NCBI RefSeq assembly: GCF_014635665.1 | Contig: NZ_BMDG01000014.1 | Location: forward strand, 53,364 to 117,363 | Source: Isoptericola cucumis | Lineage (GTDB): Bacteria > Actinomycetota > Actinomycetes > Actinomycetales > Cellulomonadaceae | DNA length: 64,000 nucleotides | Reading direction: 5' to 3' | In this document: piece after piece, positions 13,376-20,935 of the stretch | Layout: every line of letters starts with the position of its first letter | Position numbering within the stretch: the first letter of the stretch is position 1 | The notes under the pieces: model-generated | What the model was told of the DNA's origin: nothing | Database searches by the model: none | What the model saw: the letters and a program-made list of their open reading frames with translations, nothing else | Translations under genes and position numbers: made by a program

Positions 13376-14071
13376 GTGACCTCCCTCCCGACGGCCTCCG
13401 CCCGCGCGCAGCTCGCCGGCCTGGCCACGGACCCGACCTTCCCCGGCCCGTGGCCGTACGCCCGGGGCGCGACGGACCTGGCCGATGCACGTCCGGCGGC
13501 CGTCCTCGTCCTCTTCGGCGTCCTTGACGACCTCGACGCGGACCACGACGCCCAGGCCCTCGCCGTCGCGCAGGACCTCGACGTGCTGCTGCTGGCCCGC
13601 GCGACGACGCTGCGCTCGCACGCGGGACAGGTCGCCTTCCCCGGCGGGCGGGCGGAGGACGGCGAGGGCCCCGTCGAGGCCGCCCTGCGCGAGGCCACCG
13701 AGGAGACCGGGCTCGACGCGAGCGGCGTCGACGTCCTCGGCACGTTCGCCGAGCTGCCGATGCCGGCGAGCAACCACCGGGTGACTCCCGTGCTCGGATG
13801 GTGGGACCGACCGACACCGGTCGGCGTGGTGGACCCTGCGGAGTCGGCGCACGTCTTCCGCGCGCCGGTGGCCGACCTGCTCGACCCCGAACGGCGCGTG
13901 ACGACGGTGCTGCGCCGCGGCGGCGAGACGTGGCGCGGTCCGGGCTTCCAGATCACCGACGGCGAGGTCACCCACCTGGTGTGGGGGTTCACGGCGGGCA
14001 TCCTCGAGGCGATGTTCGACCACCTCGGCTGGACCGAGGAGTGGGACCGCGGCCGCGAGCTCGAGCTATGA
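13376..14071 (+). CDS. NUDIX hydrolase, CoA pyrophosphatase type
   Basis: The Nudix box is clear: GGRAEDGEGPVEAALREATEETGLD, with RE..EE..G at the Mg-binding helix. It is preceded by LRSHAGQVAFPGG, the segment characteristic of CoA/acyl-CoA pyrophosphatases (NudL/YeaB group). The 231-residue cytoplasmic enzyme probably cleaves CoA or an oxidised CoA into 4'-phosphopantetheine and adenosine bisphosphate. It starts at a GTG at 13376. The upstream 23-bp repeats lie where its promoter should be. Confidence 0.9.
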   Translation: MTSLPTASARAQLAGLATDPTFPGPWPYARGATDLADARPAAVLVLFGVLDDLDADHDAQALAVAQDLDVLLLARATTLRSHAGQVAFPGGRAEDGEGPVEAALREATEETGLDASGVDVLGTFAELPMPASNHRVTPVLGWWDRPTPVGVVDPAESAHVFRAPVADLLDPERRVTTVLRRGGETWRGPGFQITDGEVTHLVWGFTAGILEAMFDHLGWTEEWDRGRELEL

Positions 14072-14077
14072 CGCCGA

Positions 14078-14113
14078 CCCGCGCCCGCGCCCGCACCCGC
14101 ACCCGCACCCGCA
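14078..14113. repeat. Hexanucleotide microrepeat (6 copies)
   Basis: Six CCCGC(G/A) hexamers run in tandem between the NUDIX stop and the APH-like gene. This type of repeat is slippage-prone and sits directly before the ribosome-binding region of the next gene. Confidence 0.75.
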
Positions 14114-14123
14114 CCCGGCGGGG

Positions 14124-15113
14124 ATGATGGTCCCCGTGCCCGCCGCCGAGATCGACGTCGACGTCCCCCTCACCCGCGCCCTGCTCGCCGAACAGCACCC
14201 GGACCTCCTCGCCGGGGTCGACGGCGACGGGCTGCGCGTCGTGGCGAACGGCTGGGACAACGTCATGGTGCGTCTCGGCGACGACCTCGCGGTGCGGCTG
14301 CCCCGGCGCGCGCTGGCGGCGCCGCTCGTGGAGCACGAGCAGCAGGCCCTGCCCGCGCTCGTCGACCGGCTGCGTGCCGCGGCCCCCGATGTCCTCGTCC
14401 CGGCGCCCCTGCGCGTGGGGCGGCCGAGCGACGCGCTCGGATACCCCTGGGCGTGGAACGTCGTGCCGTGGGTGGACGGGGTCAGCGCCGAGAGCACCCC
14501 CGTGGCGGCCCGCACGGCGTGGGCACGCGCCTTCGGCCGCATCCTCGCCGCCCTGCACGTGCCGGCTCCCGACGACGCACCACCGAACCCGGTGCGCGGC
14601 GTCCCGCTGCTACAGCGGGCCGAGGCGTCGGAAGACACCGCACTCGACGAGCGCCTCCGCGCCGCACCGGCTGAGGTGCGCGCGGGGGCGCGACGGCTCT
14701 GGGGCCGCGCCCTGAACGCGCCCGTCCACGACGGCCCGCCGGTGTGGCTGCACGGCGACCCGCACCCCGCCAACCTTGTGGTCGCCCCGGGTCTCGACGG
14801 GCGGCCGGACCGCCTGGCCGCCGTCGTGGACTGGGGCGACGTCACCTCCGGTGACCCCGCCTCCGATCTCGGCGCGCTCTGGCTGTGCTTCGACGCCGCC
14901 GGTCGCGCGGCCTGCAGGGCCACGATCCAGGAGCACGCGAACGACGGCCGCGGGTGGGACGACGCCACCTGGTCCCGCGCGGCGGGCTGGTCCCTGCTGT
15001 ACGCGACGAACATGCTCGCCCACCCGGACCTGCACCCCCGCATGGTGCCGATCGGCCGGCACGCGCTCACCGCGCTGCTGGCCCCGGACGTCCGGGAGCT
15101 AGCGTCCGAGTGA
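14124..15113 (+). CDS. Aminoglycoside phosphotransferase-family kinase
   Basis: The protein has the APH/choline-kinase fold. The catalytic loop is WLHGDPHPANLVV (Asp and Asn), followed by the Mg-binding AAVVDWGDVTSGDPASDLG segment, with a nucleotide-binding N-lobe around GWDNVMVRLGDDLAVRLPRR. Of 329 residues, most align with chromosomal APH-like kinases whose substrates are often unknown small molecules, so drug resistance should not be assumed. Two adjacent ATGs (14124, 14127) follow a GGCGGGG sequence; either may be used. It follows the NUDIX gene on the same strand after 52 bases. Confidence 0.88.
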   Translation: MMVPVPAAEIDVDVPLTRALLAEQHPDLLAGVDGDGLRVVANGWDNVMVRLGDDLAVRLPRRALAAPLVEHEQQALPALVDRLRAAAPDVLVPAPLRVGRPSDALGYPWAWNVVPWVDGVSAESTPVAARTAWARAFGRILAALHVPAPDDAPPNPVRGVPLLQRAEASEDTALDERLRAAPAEVRAGARRLWGRALNAPVHDGPPVWLHGDPHPANLVVAPGLDGRPDRLAAVVDWGDVTSGDPASDLGALWLCFDAAGRAACRATIQEHANDGRGWDDATWSRAAGWSLLYATNMLAHPDLHPRMVPIGRHALTALLAPDVRELASE

Positions 15114-15147
15114 TCGATCTGCTGCGCGCCCGCGAGGGCGGGCCGGG

Positions 15148-15825
15148 CTAGGGCCGCGGAGGGCCGGGCGCCGACGAACCCTCGGGGCCGGGCGCCGACG
15201 CCCCGGCCGCGACGAGGGCGCCGCGCACGGCCCGGCGGGCCCGGTCGTACGCCGCCGGGTCCGCCAGGAGCACCGACGCGAGGTCGGCGCGGTCGAGCGC
15301 GGCGTCGATCGAGAACACGAGCTGCTCGGCGTCGGCGCCTTCGGCGAGCTCCCTGCGCTCCACGGACTCCCGCACCAGACGCACCAGATAGACGTCCCAG
15401 TCGCGCAGCGCCGCCACGACGGCGTCCCGCACGGGGCCGGGCGTCCGCGCGTCGAGCTCGGTGGCCGCGGACCGGAAGAAGCAGCCGCCCTCGAAGATGC
15501 GGTCGCGGGAGTAGTCCAGCCACGCCAGCACGGTGCGCCACAGCCGGGCGAGCCCCGGCTCCTCGTCCAGCGCGGGCAGCACCACCGCCGAGCGGAAGAC
15601 CTCGCGCGCGTGCGCCACCACCGCGAGCTGCAGCCCCTCCTTGGAGCCGAAGAGGCCGGCGATCCCGCTCTTGTTGACGGGCACGACGGCCGCGAGGCTG
15701 CCGAACGTGAGCCCGTCGAGGCCGTCTACCGACGCGGCGTGCACGGCCCGGTCGAGGACGGCGCGGCGGCTGCGGTCGCCGCGCAAGCGGCGGCCGTCGG
15801 TGGGGGCGGGGGCGGACGTGCTCAT
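15148..15825 (-). CDS. TetR/AcrR family transcriptional regulator
   Basis: The N-terminal helix-turn-helix (DRAVHAASVDGLDGLTFGSLAAVVPVNKSGIAGLFGSKEGLQ) is of the TetR type, followed by an all-helical ligand domain containing the YSRDRIFEGGCFFRSAATELDARTPGPVRDAV segment seen in TetR_C family members. The 225-residue protein starts at ATG 15825 and is divergent from an alpha/beta hydrolase gene. A long inverted repeat lies between them, so it most likely represses the hydrolase and itself. The ligand is unknown. Confidence 0.9.
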   Translation of the reverse strand: MSTSAPAPTDGRRLRGDRSRRAVLDRAVHAASVDGLDGLTFGSLAAVVPVNKSGIAGLFGSKEGLQLAVVAHAREVFRSAVVLPALDEEPGLARLWRTVLAWLDYSRDRIFEGGCFFRSAATELDARTPGPVRDAVVAALRDWDVYLVRLVRESVERRELAEGADAEQLVFSIDAALDRADLASVLLADPAAYDRARRAVRGALVAAGASAPGPEGSSAPGPPRP

Positions 15826-15834
15826 GCGGACGAG

Positions 15835-15877
15835 TGTACGACCGTTCGTTCGGTGATACTGTGCGAACGATCGTACA
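15835..15877. promoter_or_regulatory. TetR operator between regulator and hydrolase
   Basis: Arms TGTACGACCGTTCG (15835-15848) and CGAACGATCGTACA (15864-15877) are complementary at 13 of 14 positions around a 15-bp centre. They lie between divergent tetR and hydrolase genes, the expected place for a TetR-family operator. Confidence 0.7.
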
Positions 15878-15900
15878 GTTACCCGCTCCTGGAGGTCGTC

Positions 15901-16770
15901 GTGCCCTACGTCCCCACCGCCGTCAGCACGGGCTTTCGCGTGCTGTCCGCCGTCGCTCCCCCGCTCGCCGTCCGCCTCGCCACCCGCGTCTTCTGGCGCT
16001 TCGGCCCGCCCACGCCGGTGCGCCCCGCCGACCGCGCGGTGCACGATCGCGCCGAGCGCGGCACGGTCGCCGTCGGCGACGAGCGCGTCGCCACCTACCG
16101 CTGGGGCGACCCCGCCGCCCCGACGGCCCTCCTCGCCCACGGCTGGAAGAGCCGGGCGTCCCGGTTCGCGGGGCTCGTCACGGCCCTCGAGGATGCCGGC
16201 TTCGCCGTGGTGTCGTTCGACGGCATCGCCCACGGCGACTCGACCGGCCACCGGATGTCCGCCCTCGACCAGATGGCGGCGATCCGCGCCGTGCACGACG
16301 CCGAGGGCCCGTTCACCGCCGTCGTCGGGCACTCCCTCGGCGGCCTCGCGGCCGGCCTGGCGCTGCACGACGGATTCCCGGCCGACCGGTTCGTCTCGGT
16401 GTCCACGATGACGGGCTTCGACGCGATCGCCGAGTCCTTCCTGCGGCTCGTGGGGATGCCACCGCGCCTGCACGAACGGTTCTGCGACCACGTCGAGCGC
16501 ACCTTCCCCGGCGGAGTGCGCGACGTCCGCGCGCGGATCGACCTGGTCGCGCACCCCGTCCCGGCGCACGTCCCGACGCTCTTCGTCCACGACGACGACG
16601 ACCGGATGTCCCGGCCCGACGGGGCGCGCCTGCTGCACGCCGCCGTGCCCGGGAGCGAGCTCATGGTCACCCGGGGTCTCGGCCACAACCGGATCCTCGA
16701 CGACCCCGACGTTCTGGCGGCCGTCGTCGCCCACGTCACGGCGCCGCTGCCCCTGACCGTGAGGCGGTGA
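15901..16770 (+). CDS. Alpha/beta hydrolase
   Basis: The 289-residue protein has the nucleophile elbow GHSLGG (Ser nucleophile), an oxyanion-region LLAHGWKSRASRF segment, an acid in VHDDDDRM and the catalytic His in GLGHNRI. These define an alpha/beta-hydrolase of the esterase/lipase type. GTG 15901 is chosen because GGAGG lies 5 bases upstream. An N-terminal stretch (FRVLSAVAPPLAVRLATRVFW) is amphipathic but not a clear signal peptide. It is controlled, by context, by the divergent TetR regulator, and its substrate may relate to that regulator's ligand. Confidence 0.88.
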   Translation: MPYVPTAVSTGFRVLSAVAPPLAVRLATRVFWRFGPPTPVRPADRAVHDRAERGTVAVGDERVATYRWGDPAAPTALLAHGWKSRASRFAGLVTALEDAGFAVVSFDGIAHGDSTGHRMSALDQMAAIRAVHDAEGPFTAVVGHSLGGLAAGLALHDGFPADRFVSVSTMTGFDAIAESFLRLVGMPPRLHERFCDHVERTFPGGVRDVRARIDLVAHPVPAHVPTLFVHDDDDRMSRPDGARLLHAAVPGSELMVTRGLGHNRILDDPDVLAAVVAHVTAPLPLTVRR

Positions 16771-16931
16771 CCGGGCGGGCCGGGTCGACGTCCTGACGGG
16801 CGCGGGCGTCGACGCGGGCCCTCGCCGGCGAGCGCTCCTGCGTCGTGCACCACGTGCTGGCAGCCACGCGGTCCTTCGGGTTCGTCGCCGCGGGCCTGGC
16901 CACGCCGGCGCAGCAATCGAGGTGGATCTGC

Positions 16932-17642
16932 TCACGACGCCGCCGACGGCGATGTACGTCCCGTCGGCGAGGTGGCAGAGCGCGGAACGCCCGGCGCCGG
17001 CGCGACGGGATCTCCCGGCCCACGCGGTGGATCCACGCTGTCCCGACGGTCGACCGCGGTGGGCAGGAGCTGGGTCGCCAGCGAATGAGCGGTGGCCGCC
17101 AGCGTCTCGACATCCATCCCGGCGCGGCCCATGAACGTCAAGCCCTGCTGCGTGGCCAGCAGCGCCCGGGCGAGGCCGGAGGGGTCGACAGAGGCGCTCA
17201 GGTCGCCCTCCACCTGAGCCCGTCGCACACCCTCGGCCAGCACCGCCGTGATCCCCTCGTAGGCTCGCCGCGCCTCCGCGGCGACGACAGGATCGGCGGA
17301 AGCCAGCTCGGTGGTGCTGTTGGCGAGCAGACACCCGCGCCGGGCAGCCCTGCCGGCGGGATCGCCCACCGGCAGCATCACGAACGAGCGCAGCGCGTCC
17401 ACCGCGCGCGGAGCCGAGTCGATCGATCCACGCACCGCATGGTCGAGCGATGCCACGTACCGGCGCAGCACCCGGAGGAAGAGCTCGTGCTTGTCCCCGA
17501 AGGCGGCGTAGAGACTGCCCTTGCCCAGGCCGCTGACCCGCATGAGGTCCTGGAGCGACGTCGCCGCGTAGCCCGCGTTCCAGAACTGGTCACGAACGGA
17601 ACACAGCACCGCGTCCTCATCGAACTGCCGTGGCCTTGCCAT
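16932..17642 (-). CDS. TetR family transcriptional regulator
   Basis: The sequence begins MARPRQFDEDAVLCSVRDQFWNAGYAATSLQDLMRVSGLGKGSLYAAFGDKHELF, a textbook TetR helix-turn-helix of the short-chain-oxidoreductase-linked kind, with a C-terminal TetR ligand domain including GCLLANSTTELA. The last ~40 residues (after LLPTAVDRRD) are Pro/Ser-rich, unlike the family, so the true C-terminus may have been extended by a late frameshift. It is divergent from an SDR gene with two perfect 12-bp palindromes in the gap and most likely represses that gene. Confidence 0.9.
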   Translation of the reverse strand: MARPRQFDEDAVLCSVRDQFWNAGYAATSLQDLMRVSGLGKGSLYAAFGDKHELFLRVLRRYVASLDHAVRGSIDSAPRAVDALRSFVMLPVGDPAGRAARRGCLLANSTTELASADPVVAAEARRAYEGITAVLAEGVRRAQVEGDLSASVDPSGLARALLATQQGLTFMGRAGMDVETLAATAHSLATQLLPTAVDRRDSVDPPRGPGDPVAPAPGVPRSATSPTGRTSPSAAS

Positions 17643-17663
17643 CGCCCCACCGTACCAATTCTT

Positions 17664-17703
17664 GACCGATCGGTCCACCATGAATATCGTGGACCGCGCG
17701 GTC
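17664..17703. promoter_or_regulatory. Two TetR operators (paired palindromes)
   Basis: GACCGATCGGTC (17664-17675) and GACCGCGCGGTC (17692-17703) are both perfect 12-bp palindromes with centres 28 bp apart, between the divergent tetR and SDR genes. The shared GACCG...CGGTC core is a common TetR half-site form. Two sites suggest cooperative binding over both promoters. Confidence 0.75.
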
Positions 17704-17787
17704 AACAACTGGTCCCCACGCCATGCAACCGCCGGCCACCCGCCCACTCCGGCGGTTCACGCACCACATCGCAGAGGACGACTTCTC

Positions 17788-18546
17788 ATGGGTCAGCTCA
17801 CCGACAAGACAGCTTTGGTCACCGGCGCGAGCACAGGCATCGGATTCGCCACGGCGGAACGGTTCGTCGCCGAGGGCGCGCGCGTCTACCTCACCGGACG
17901 CCGAAAGCAGGTGCTCGACGCCGCGGCCCACACGCTGGGCGACAAGGCGATCGCGATCCAGAACGACGTCTCCGATCTGGATGACCTCGACAGGCTGTTC
18001 GCACGGATCGCCGCGGACGGGAATCGCCTCGACATACTCTTCGCGAACGCCGGCGGCGGCGAAGCGAGACAGCCCCTCGCCTCGCTCACTCCCGAGGCCT
18101 TCGACCACACCTTCGGGATCAACCTGCGCGGCACCGTCTTCACGGTCCAGAAGGCGCTCCCGCTGCTGAACGACGGCGGGAGCATCGTGCTCACCGGGTC
18201 CAGCTCGGCGCACCGCGGTATCGCCGGCTTCGGGGTCTACTCCGCCACCAAGGCGGCCATCAGGCAGCTCGGCCGGGTCTGGGCCGCCGAGCTCGCGCAC
18301 CGCGGCCTGCGCGTCAACACGATGGTGCCCGGCCCCACCGACACCCCGGGGCTCCGCGGCCTCGCCGAGACCCCGGAGCAGGCGGGCGCGTTCCTCGACG
18401 AGATGGAGAGCAGCATACCCCTGCGACGCGCCGCCGATCCGGCCGAGATCGCCAACGCCGTCCTCTTCCTGGCATCGGATCAGTCCAGCTTCATCACGGG
18501 CAGCGAGCTGTTCGTGGACGGCGGCGAGGTCCAGGTCTTCCCCTGA
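17788..18546 (+). CDS. SDR family oxidoreductase
   Basis: The 252-residue protein shows the classical short-chain dehydrogenase/reductase motifs. These are the TGASTGIG cofactor loop near residue 12, NAGGG, the catalytic YSATK (Tyr/Lys) with Ser upstream in TGSSSAHR, and VNTMVPGPTDT after the catalytic site. The cofactor is NAD(P)(H); the substrate is unknown. It is regulated, by context, by the divergent TetR with two operators. The ATG at 17788 follows a purine-rich stretch. The pairing with a TetR regulator resembles reductase operons induced by quinones or aldehydes, which is inference. Confidence 0.92.
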   Translation: MGQLTDKTALVTGASTGIGFATAERFVAEGARVYLTGRRKQVLDAAAHTLGDKAIAIQNDVSDLDDLDRLFARIAADGNRLDILFANAGGGEARQPLASLTPEAFDHTFGINLRGTVFTVQKALPLLNDGGSIVLTGSSSAHRGIAGFGVYSATKAAIRQLGRVWAAELAHRGLRVNTMVPGPTDTPGLRGLAETPEQAGAFLDEMESSIPLRRAADPAEIANAVLFLASDQSSFITGSELFVDGGEVQVFP

Positions 18547-18687
18547 CCGGAAGGGCGCAGGGCGGCCTCCATCCCCCGCGTTTCCCTGCCGCCTCGCTGG
18601 GACGGGGACACGAGTGCGGCGGAGCGTCGCGATCGGCGTTCTGGCGACGCGCCTGCCCGCCGCCCCCTGAGCACGACGGCGAGCACG

Positions 18688-18728
18688 ACGGCGCCCCGCC
18701 GCTCCGCACGGGAGGGACGGGGCGCCGT
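18688..18728 (+). terminator. Hairpin terminator downstream of the SDR gene
   Basis: ACGGCGCCCCG (18688-18698) pairs perfectly with CGGGGCGCCGT (18718-18728) around a 19-base loop. It lies about 140 bases after the SDR stop and could serve either the SDR gene or, on the other strand, the original acnA 3' end. Confidence 0.55.
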
Positions 18729-18736
18729 GTCTCGCT

Positions 18737-18776
18737 GGTCGAGCCTGTCGAGACCCGGGTCTCGACAGGCTCGACC
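18737..18776. repeat. Perfect 40-bp palindrome
   Basis: GGTCGAGCCTGTCGAGACCC (18737-18756) is directly followed by its exact reverse complement. This GGTCGAGCCTGTCGAGACC sequence recurs in many Micrococcales genomes as a dispersed intergenic palindrome (from memory, not searched). It may act as a terminator or REP-like element and marks the boundary of the original convergent SDR/acnA spacer. Confidence 0.85.
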
Positions 18777-18798
18777 GACGACGTATCGACCGACGACG

Positions 18799-18856
18799 TC
18801 AGGAGACGAGCGAGCGCAGCACGTACTGCAACATGCTCCCGCTACACGGTAGTTGG
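18799..18856 (-). pseudogene. Remnant of an acnA 3' end
   Basis: On the minus strand the last 12 codons read MLQYVLRSLVS-stop, which aligns with the C-terminus of the intact acnA ([13 protein letters not shown]). A 13-bp identity (AGCACGTACTGCA) and similar flanks, including GGTAGT, extend the match upstream to about 18856, with a 1-base indel breaking the frame in the YYRNGG region. The remnant lies 3.6 kb from the intact acnA end, on the same strand and beside the terminator and palindrome expected after acnA. I read it as the original acnA tail displaced by an insertion. Confidence 0.6.
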
Positions 18857-18914
18857 CAGGACATTGCACAATCAGCCTTGCGCGGCGCGATATTGGTGCC
18901 AGGACGGCTGCAGA

Positions 18915-18950
18915 GGCGAGAATATATCGGCCACGAGCGTATATCTCGCC
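18915..18950. other. AT-rich hairpin in the island's left end
   Basis: GGCGAG-A-ATAT (18915-18925) pairs with ATAT-CTCGCC (18941-18950) around a 15-base loop, in a stretch much less GC-rich than the chromosome. The surrounding 18860-19130 holds no convincing gene. Confidence 0.4.
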
Positions 18951-19133
18951 GATTCTTCCTACCGCTACCGAAGCACGTTGCCCACTCGGGGATGCTACGG
19001 ACGACATGCTTCGATAGCGGTACTCGCGACCACGATCCGACGATGATCCAGAGGTCGGCGTCTCAGCTCAGCAGGTGAGTCCTCGAGACGGTCTACGAGA
19101 GAGCACGAGCCATGTGATCTCGGCGTCGAACCC

Positions 19134-19392
19134 GTGCACCTGAACTTCGACCAGGGGCTGTCCGGGAAGAGGCGGAAGTGGCAGGAACTGGATGTCGCGC
19201 TAAGGGCGCTGCTGCCCGACAACGTGCACGTCGTGACCAAGTCTGGCGCGAGACGGCACGTTGATCGCGGTATGCCTGGGCTCGCCGCCGGCCGAAGGGC
19301 TGGACGAGGATGATGACGCTGCCGGCGCGGTCGTCGAGCGGCCCTCGCCCACGCGCAAGGAGATCCCATGGGAACCTTCACCCCGCGAGTGA
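19134..19392 (+). pseudogene. Frameshifted coding remnant before the abi gene
   Basis: From GTG 19134 one frame reads VHLNFDQGLSGKRRKWQELD and on to DNVHVV, with good coding character, then degrades. A second frame, open from 19237, reads LARDGTLIAVCLGSPPAEGL followed by an acidic tail and ends at TGA 19390-19392. Joining the two needs one indel near 19235-19260. The second frame overlaps the abi start by 25 bases, and the abi ribosome-binding site (AAGGAG) lies inside it, as in translationally coupled operons. I do not recognise the product. It may be the ruined partner gene of abi, or chance. Confidence 0.35.
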
Positions 19393-20219
19393 TGCGGCTG
19401 CTCTCCGACGAGCTGACGGCGACGTCGATGCGCGAGATCAACGCGCTGTTCGACGACCGGGGCATCGCGCTCGGCCCGCCGCAGCCGCGCGAGAACGATG
19501 AGAGCGTCCGACGAGAACTCATGCGCCGGTACCTCGTGACGCTCGATCTGGATGACCCTACCGATGCTCAGCGGCTCACCGCCGTCTTCAGCGACGTGCT
19601 GCAGAAGATCATCCACAGCAGCGCGACCGTCAGGGACAACAACGATCGGCTGCGCGACAAGTGGATCCGGATCTTGCGCGAGGACGGCTTCGACGTCGAC
19701 GAGATCACCGACACCGTGCGACTCAACGGAGCCGCGGCCGGAGCGCGCCTTACCGAGCACGCGCTCAACGCCCTCCCCGATCCGCAGTCCATCCAAGATC
19801 ACCTGCACAGGCTCGGCGACAGCGTCGACATGGATCCCCGGCTCGCGGTGAGCACCGCCAAAGCGCTGATCGAGTCCACCGCCAAGTGCGTGCTCACCGC
19901 CCGCGGGCAGAGCTACGCCCGTGCGGCAAAAGTGCCGACCCTGGTGAACGCCGCACAGGAATCGCTCGGACTCGCCCCCAAGTCAGTAGGCGACGAGGAC
20001 CGCGCGCTCCGCCAGGCACTGCAGTCCCTGGTCACTCTCACCCAGAGCGTGACCGAGCTCAGGAACAGCGTCGGCATCGACCACGGGGCCGAGGAGGTGC
20101 CGAGATGGGTGCGTCCGCGGCATGCCCGCCTGGTCGTCGGCGCGGCCCAGGTCTGGTGCCAGCTCATGCTCGAGACGCTCGCTGATCCCGATGCACCCTG
20201 GCGTCGTTCGACATCCTGA
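19368..20219 (+). CDS. Abortive-infection family protein (Abi_C domain)
   Basis: The C-terminal half (about residues 155-280) matches the Abi_C abortive-infection domain: MDPRLAVSTAKALIESTAKCVL, a predicted helical spacer, then SVTELRNSVGIDHGAEE with the conserved ELRN..G..HG motif, and ARLVVGAAQVWCQLMLET at the end. The N-terminal ~150 residues (TPRVMRLLSDELTATSMREI) are helical and unassigned. Proteins with this domain occur in phage-defence contexts, but their biochemistry is poorly known. A good AAGGAG site precedes ATG 19368. A second, partial copy of its 3' end lies at 21997-22175, beyond the HTH/PIN pair. Confidence 0.8.
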   Translation: MGTFTPRVMRLLSDELTATSMREINALFDDRGIALGPPQPRENDESVRRELMRRYLVTLDLDDPTDAQRLTAVFSDVLQKIIHSSATVRDNNDRLRDKWIRILREDGFDVDEITDTVRLNGAAAGARLTEHALNALPDPQSIQDHLHRLGDSVDMDPRLAVSTAKALIESTAKCVLTARGQSYARAAKVPTLVNAAQESLGLAPKSVGDEDRALRQALQSLVTLTQSVTELRNSVGIDHGAEEVPRWVRPRHARLVVGAAQVWCQLMLETLADPDAPWRRSTS

Positions 20220-20533
20220 CCCCGGCCACCGCTGACTTCACCCGCTCAGCGCGTCGGCAGGTCACGCCATACTGGCAGCGTGAAGGAGACCACTGGGGCC
20301 GATGACGGCTCGGCGAGACGCGGCTGCACTCGCCTTGGGTGGCATGACGGTTCCTCCCTCATCCGTCCCGGCCGCCGTAGAGTCGATCGCAGGGAACGCT
20401 CCCGTTCCCGGATCAATCCCCAGGAGGCATCGCATGTCAGAGCTGGATCGACTGCTGACCGCCGATCGCGCTCCCGCCTGCTCCTCCCATCTACCCTGTG
20501 CGTTTTGAGCGTTTGACGACGTAGAATGAAGTC
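20220..20533 (+). other. 314-bp gap with possible truncated ORF and TA promoter
   Basis: A good ribosome-binding site (CCAGGAGG) precedes ATG 20434, opening a 24-codon frame MSELDRLLTADRAPACSSHL that stops at 20508. This could be the truncated start of a gene cut by insertion of the following module. Close to the downstream start there is a TAGAAT -10 box (20522-20527), only 6 bases before ATG 20534, so the next gene is probably leaderless; the repeated GCGTTTTGA/GCGTTTGA just before may be an operator. Confidence 0.4.
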
Positions 20534-20935
20534 ATGGCTGGAGCGATCGCGCATGACAAGGCACCGCAGCTGCGCGAAGCGGTGGACGAGGCGCTCCGCG
20601 GAGCGCCCGAGATCACGGACAGCGCCCGGGCGGCGTTCGCCCGGCTGCTCGACGTGCTCGAGTCCAGCGACGACGCGGTCGTGTTCCCGGCCGACGCGAC
20701 GATCTCCACGAGCCAGGCGGCCGCGCTGCTCGGCGTCAGCCGGATGACCGTGGTGCGACTGGTCGACCGCGGCGAACTGGGAGCGGAGACCAGCGCCGTG
20801 CACCGGCGGATCCCGGTGTCCGAGCTGGCTCGCTACCAGGCGGAGACTCGGACGCGGAGGCGCTCCGCGATGGCCGAGCTCGCTGGTGACGTCACCGAGG
20901 CCACTCCTGCCGACCAGGTGATCGAGTCCCGGTGA
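20534..20935 (+). CDS. HTH (excisionase-fold) protein, probable antitoxin
   Basis: The 133-residue protein has a central excisionase/MerR-like helix-turn-helix, ISTSQAAALLGVSRMTVVRLVDRGELGAETSAVHRRIPVSEL (about residues 55-100), flanked by a helical N-terminus and an acidic C-terminal tail. It overlaps the PIN-domain gene by 4 bases (GTGA), which strongly suggests a toxin-antitoxin pair with this as the DNA-binding antitoxin. The acidic tail could bind the PIN active site. A recombination directionality factor is the alternative, but no integrase is present nearby. Confidence 0.75.
   Translation: MAGAIAHDKAPQLREAVDEALRGAPEITDSARAAFARLLDVLESSDDAVVFPADATISTSQAAALLGVSRMTVVRLVDRGELGAETSAVHRRIPVSELARYQAETRTRRRSAMAELAGDVTEATPADQVIESR

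Noticed and set aside
14124..15113. APH-like gene as an aminoglycoside-resistance determinant
   Set aside because: The family is broad and mostly chromosomal with unknown substrates; nothing in the context points to drug resistance.
18841..19078. Short open frames in the left part of the acnA island
   Set aside because: They start inside the acnA remnant or in AT-rich repeat DNA, lack ribosome-binding sites and have no coding character.
20534..20935. HTH protein as a phage excisionase
   Set aside because: No integrase lies nearby and it overlaps a PIN gene by four bases, which fits an antitoxin better.
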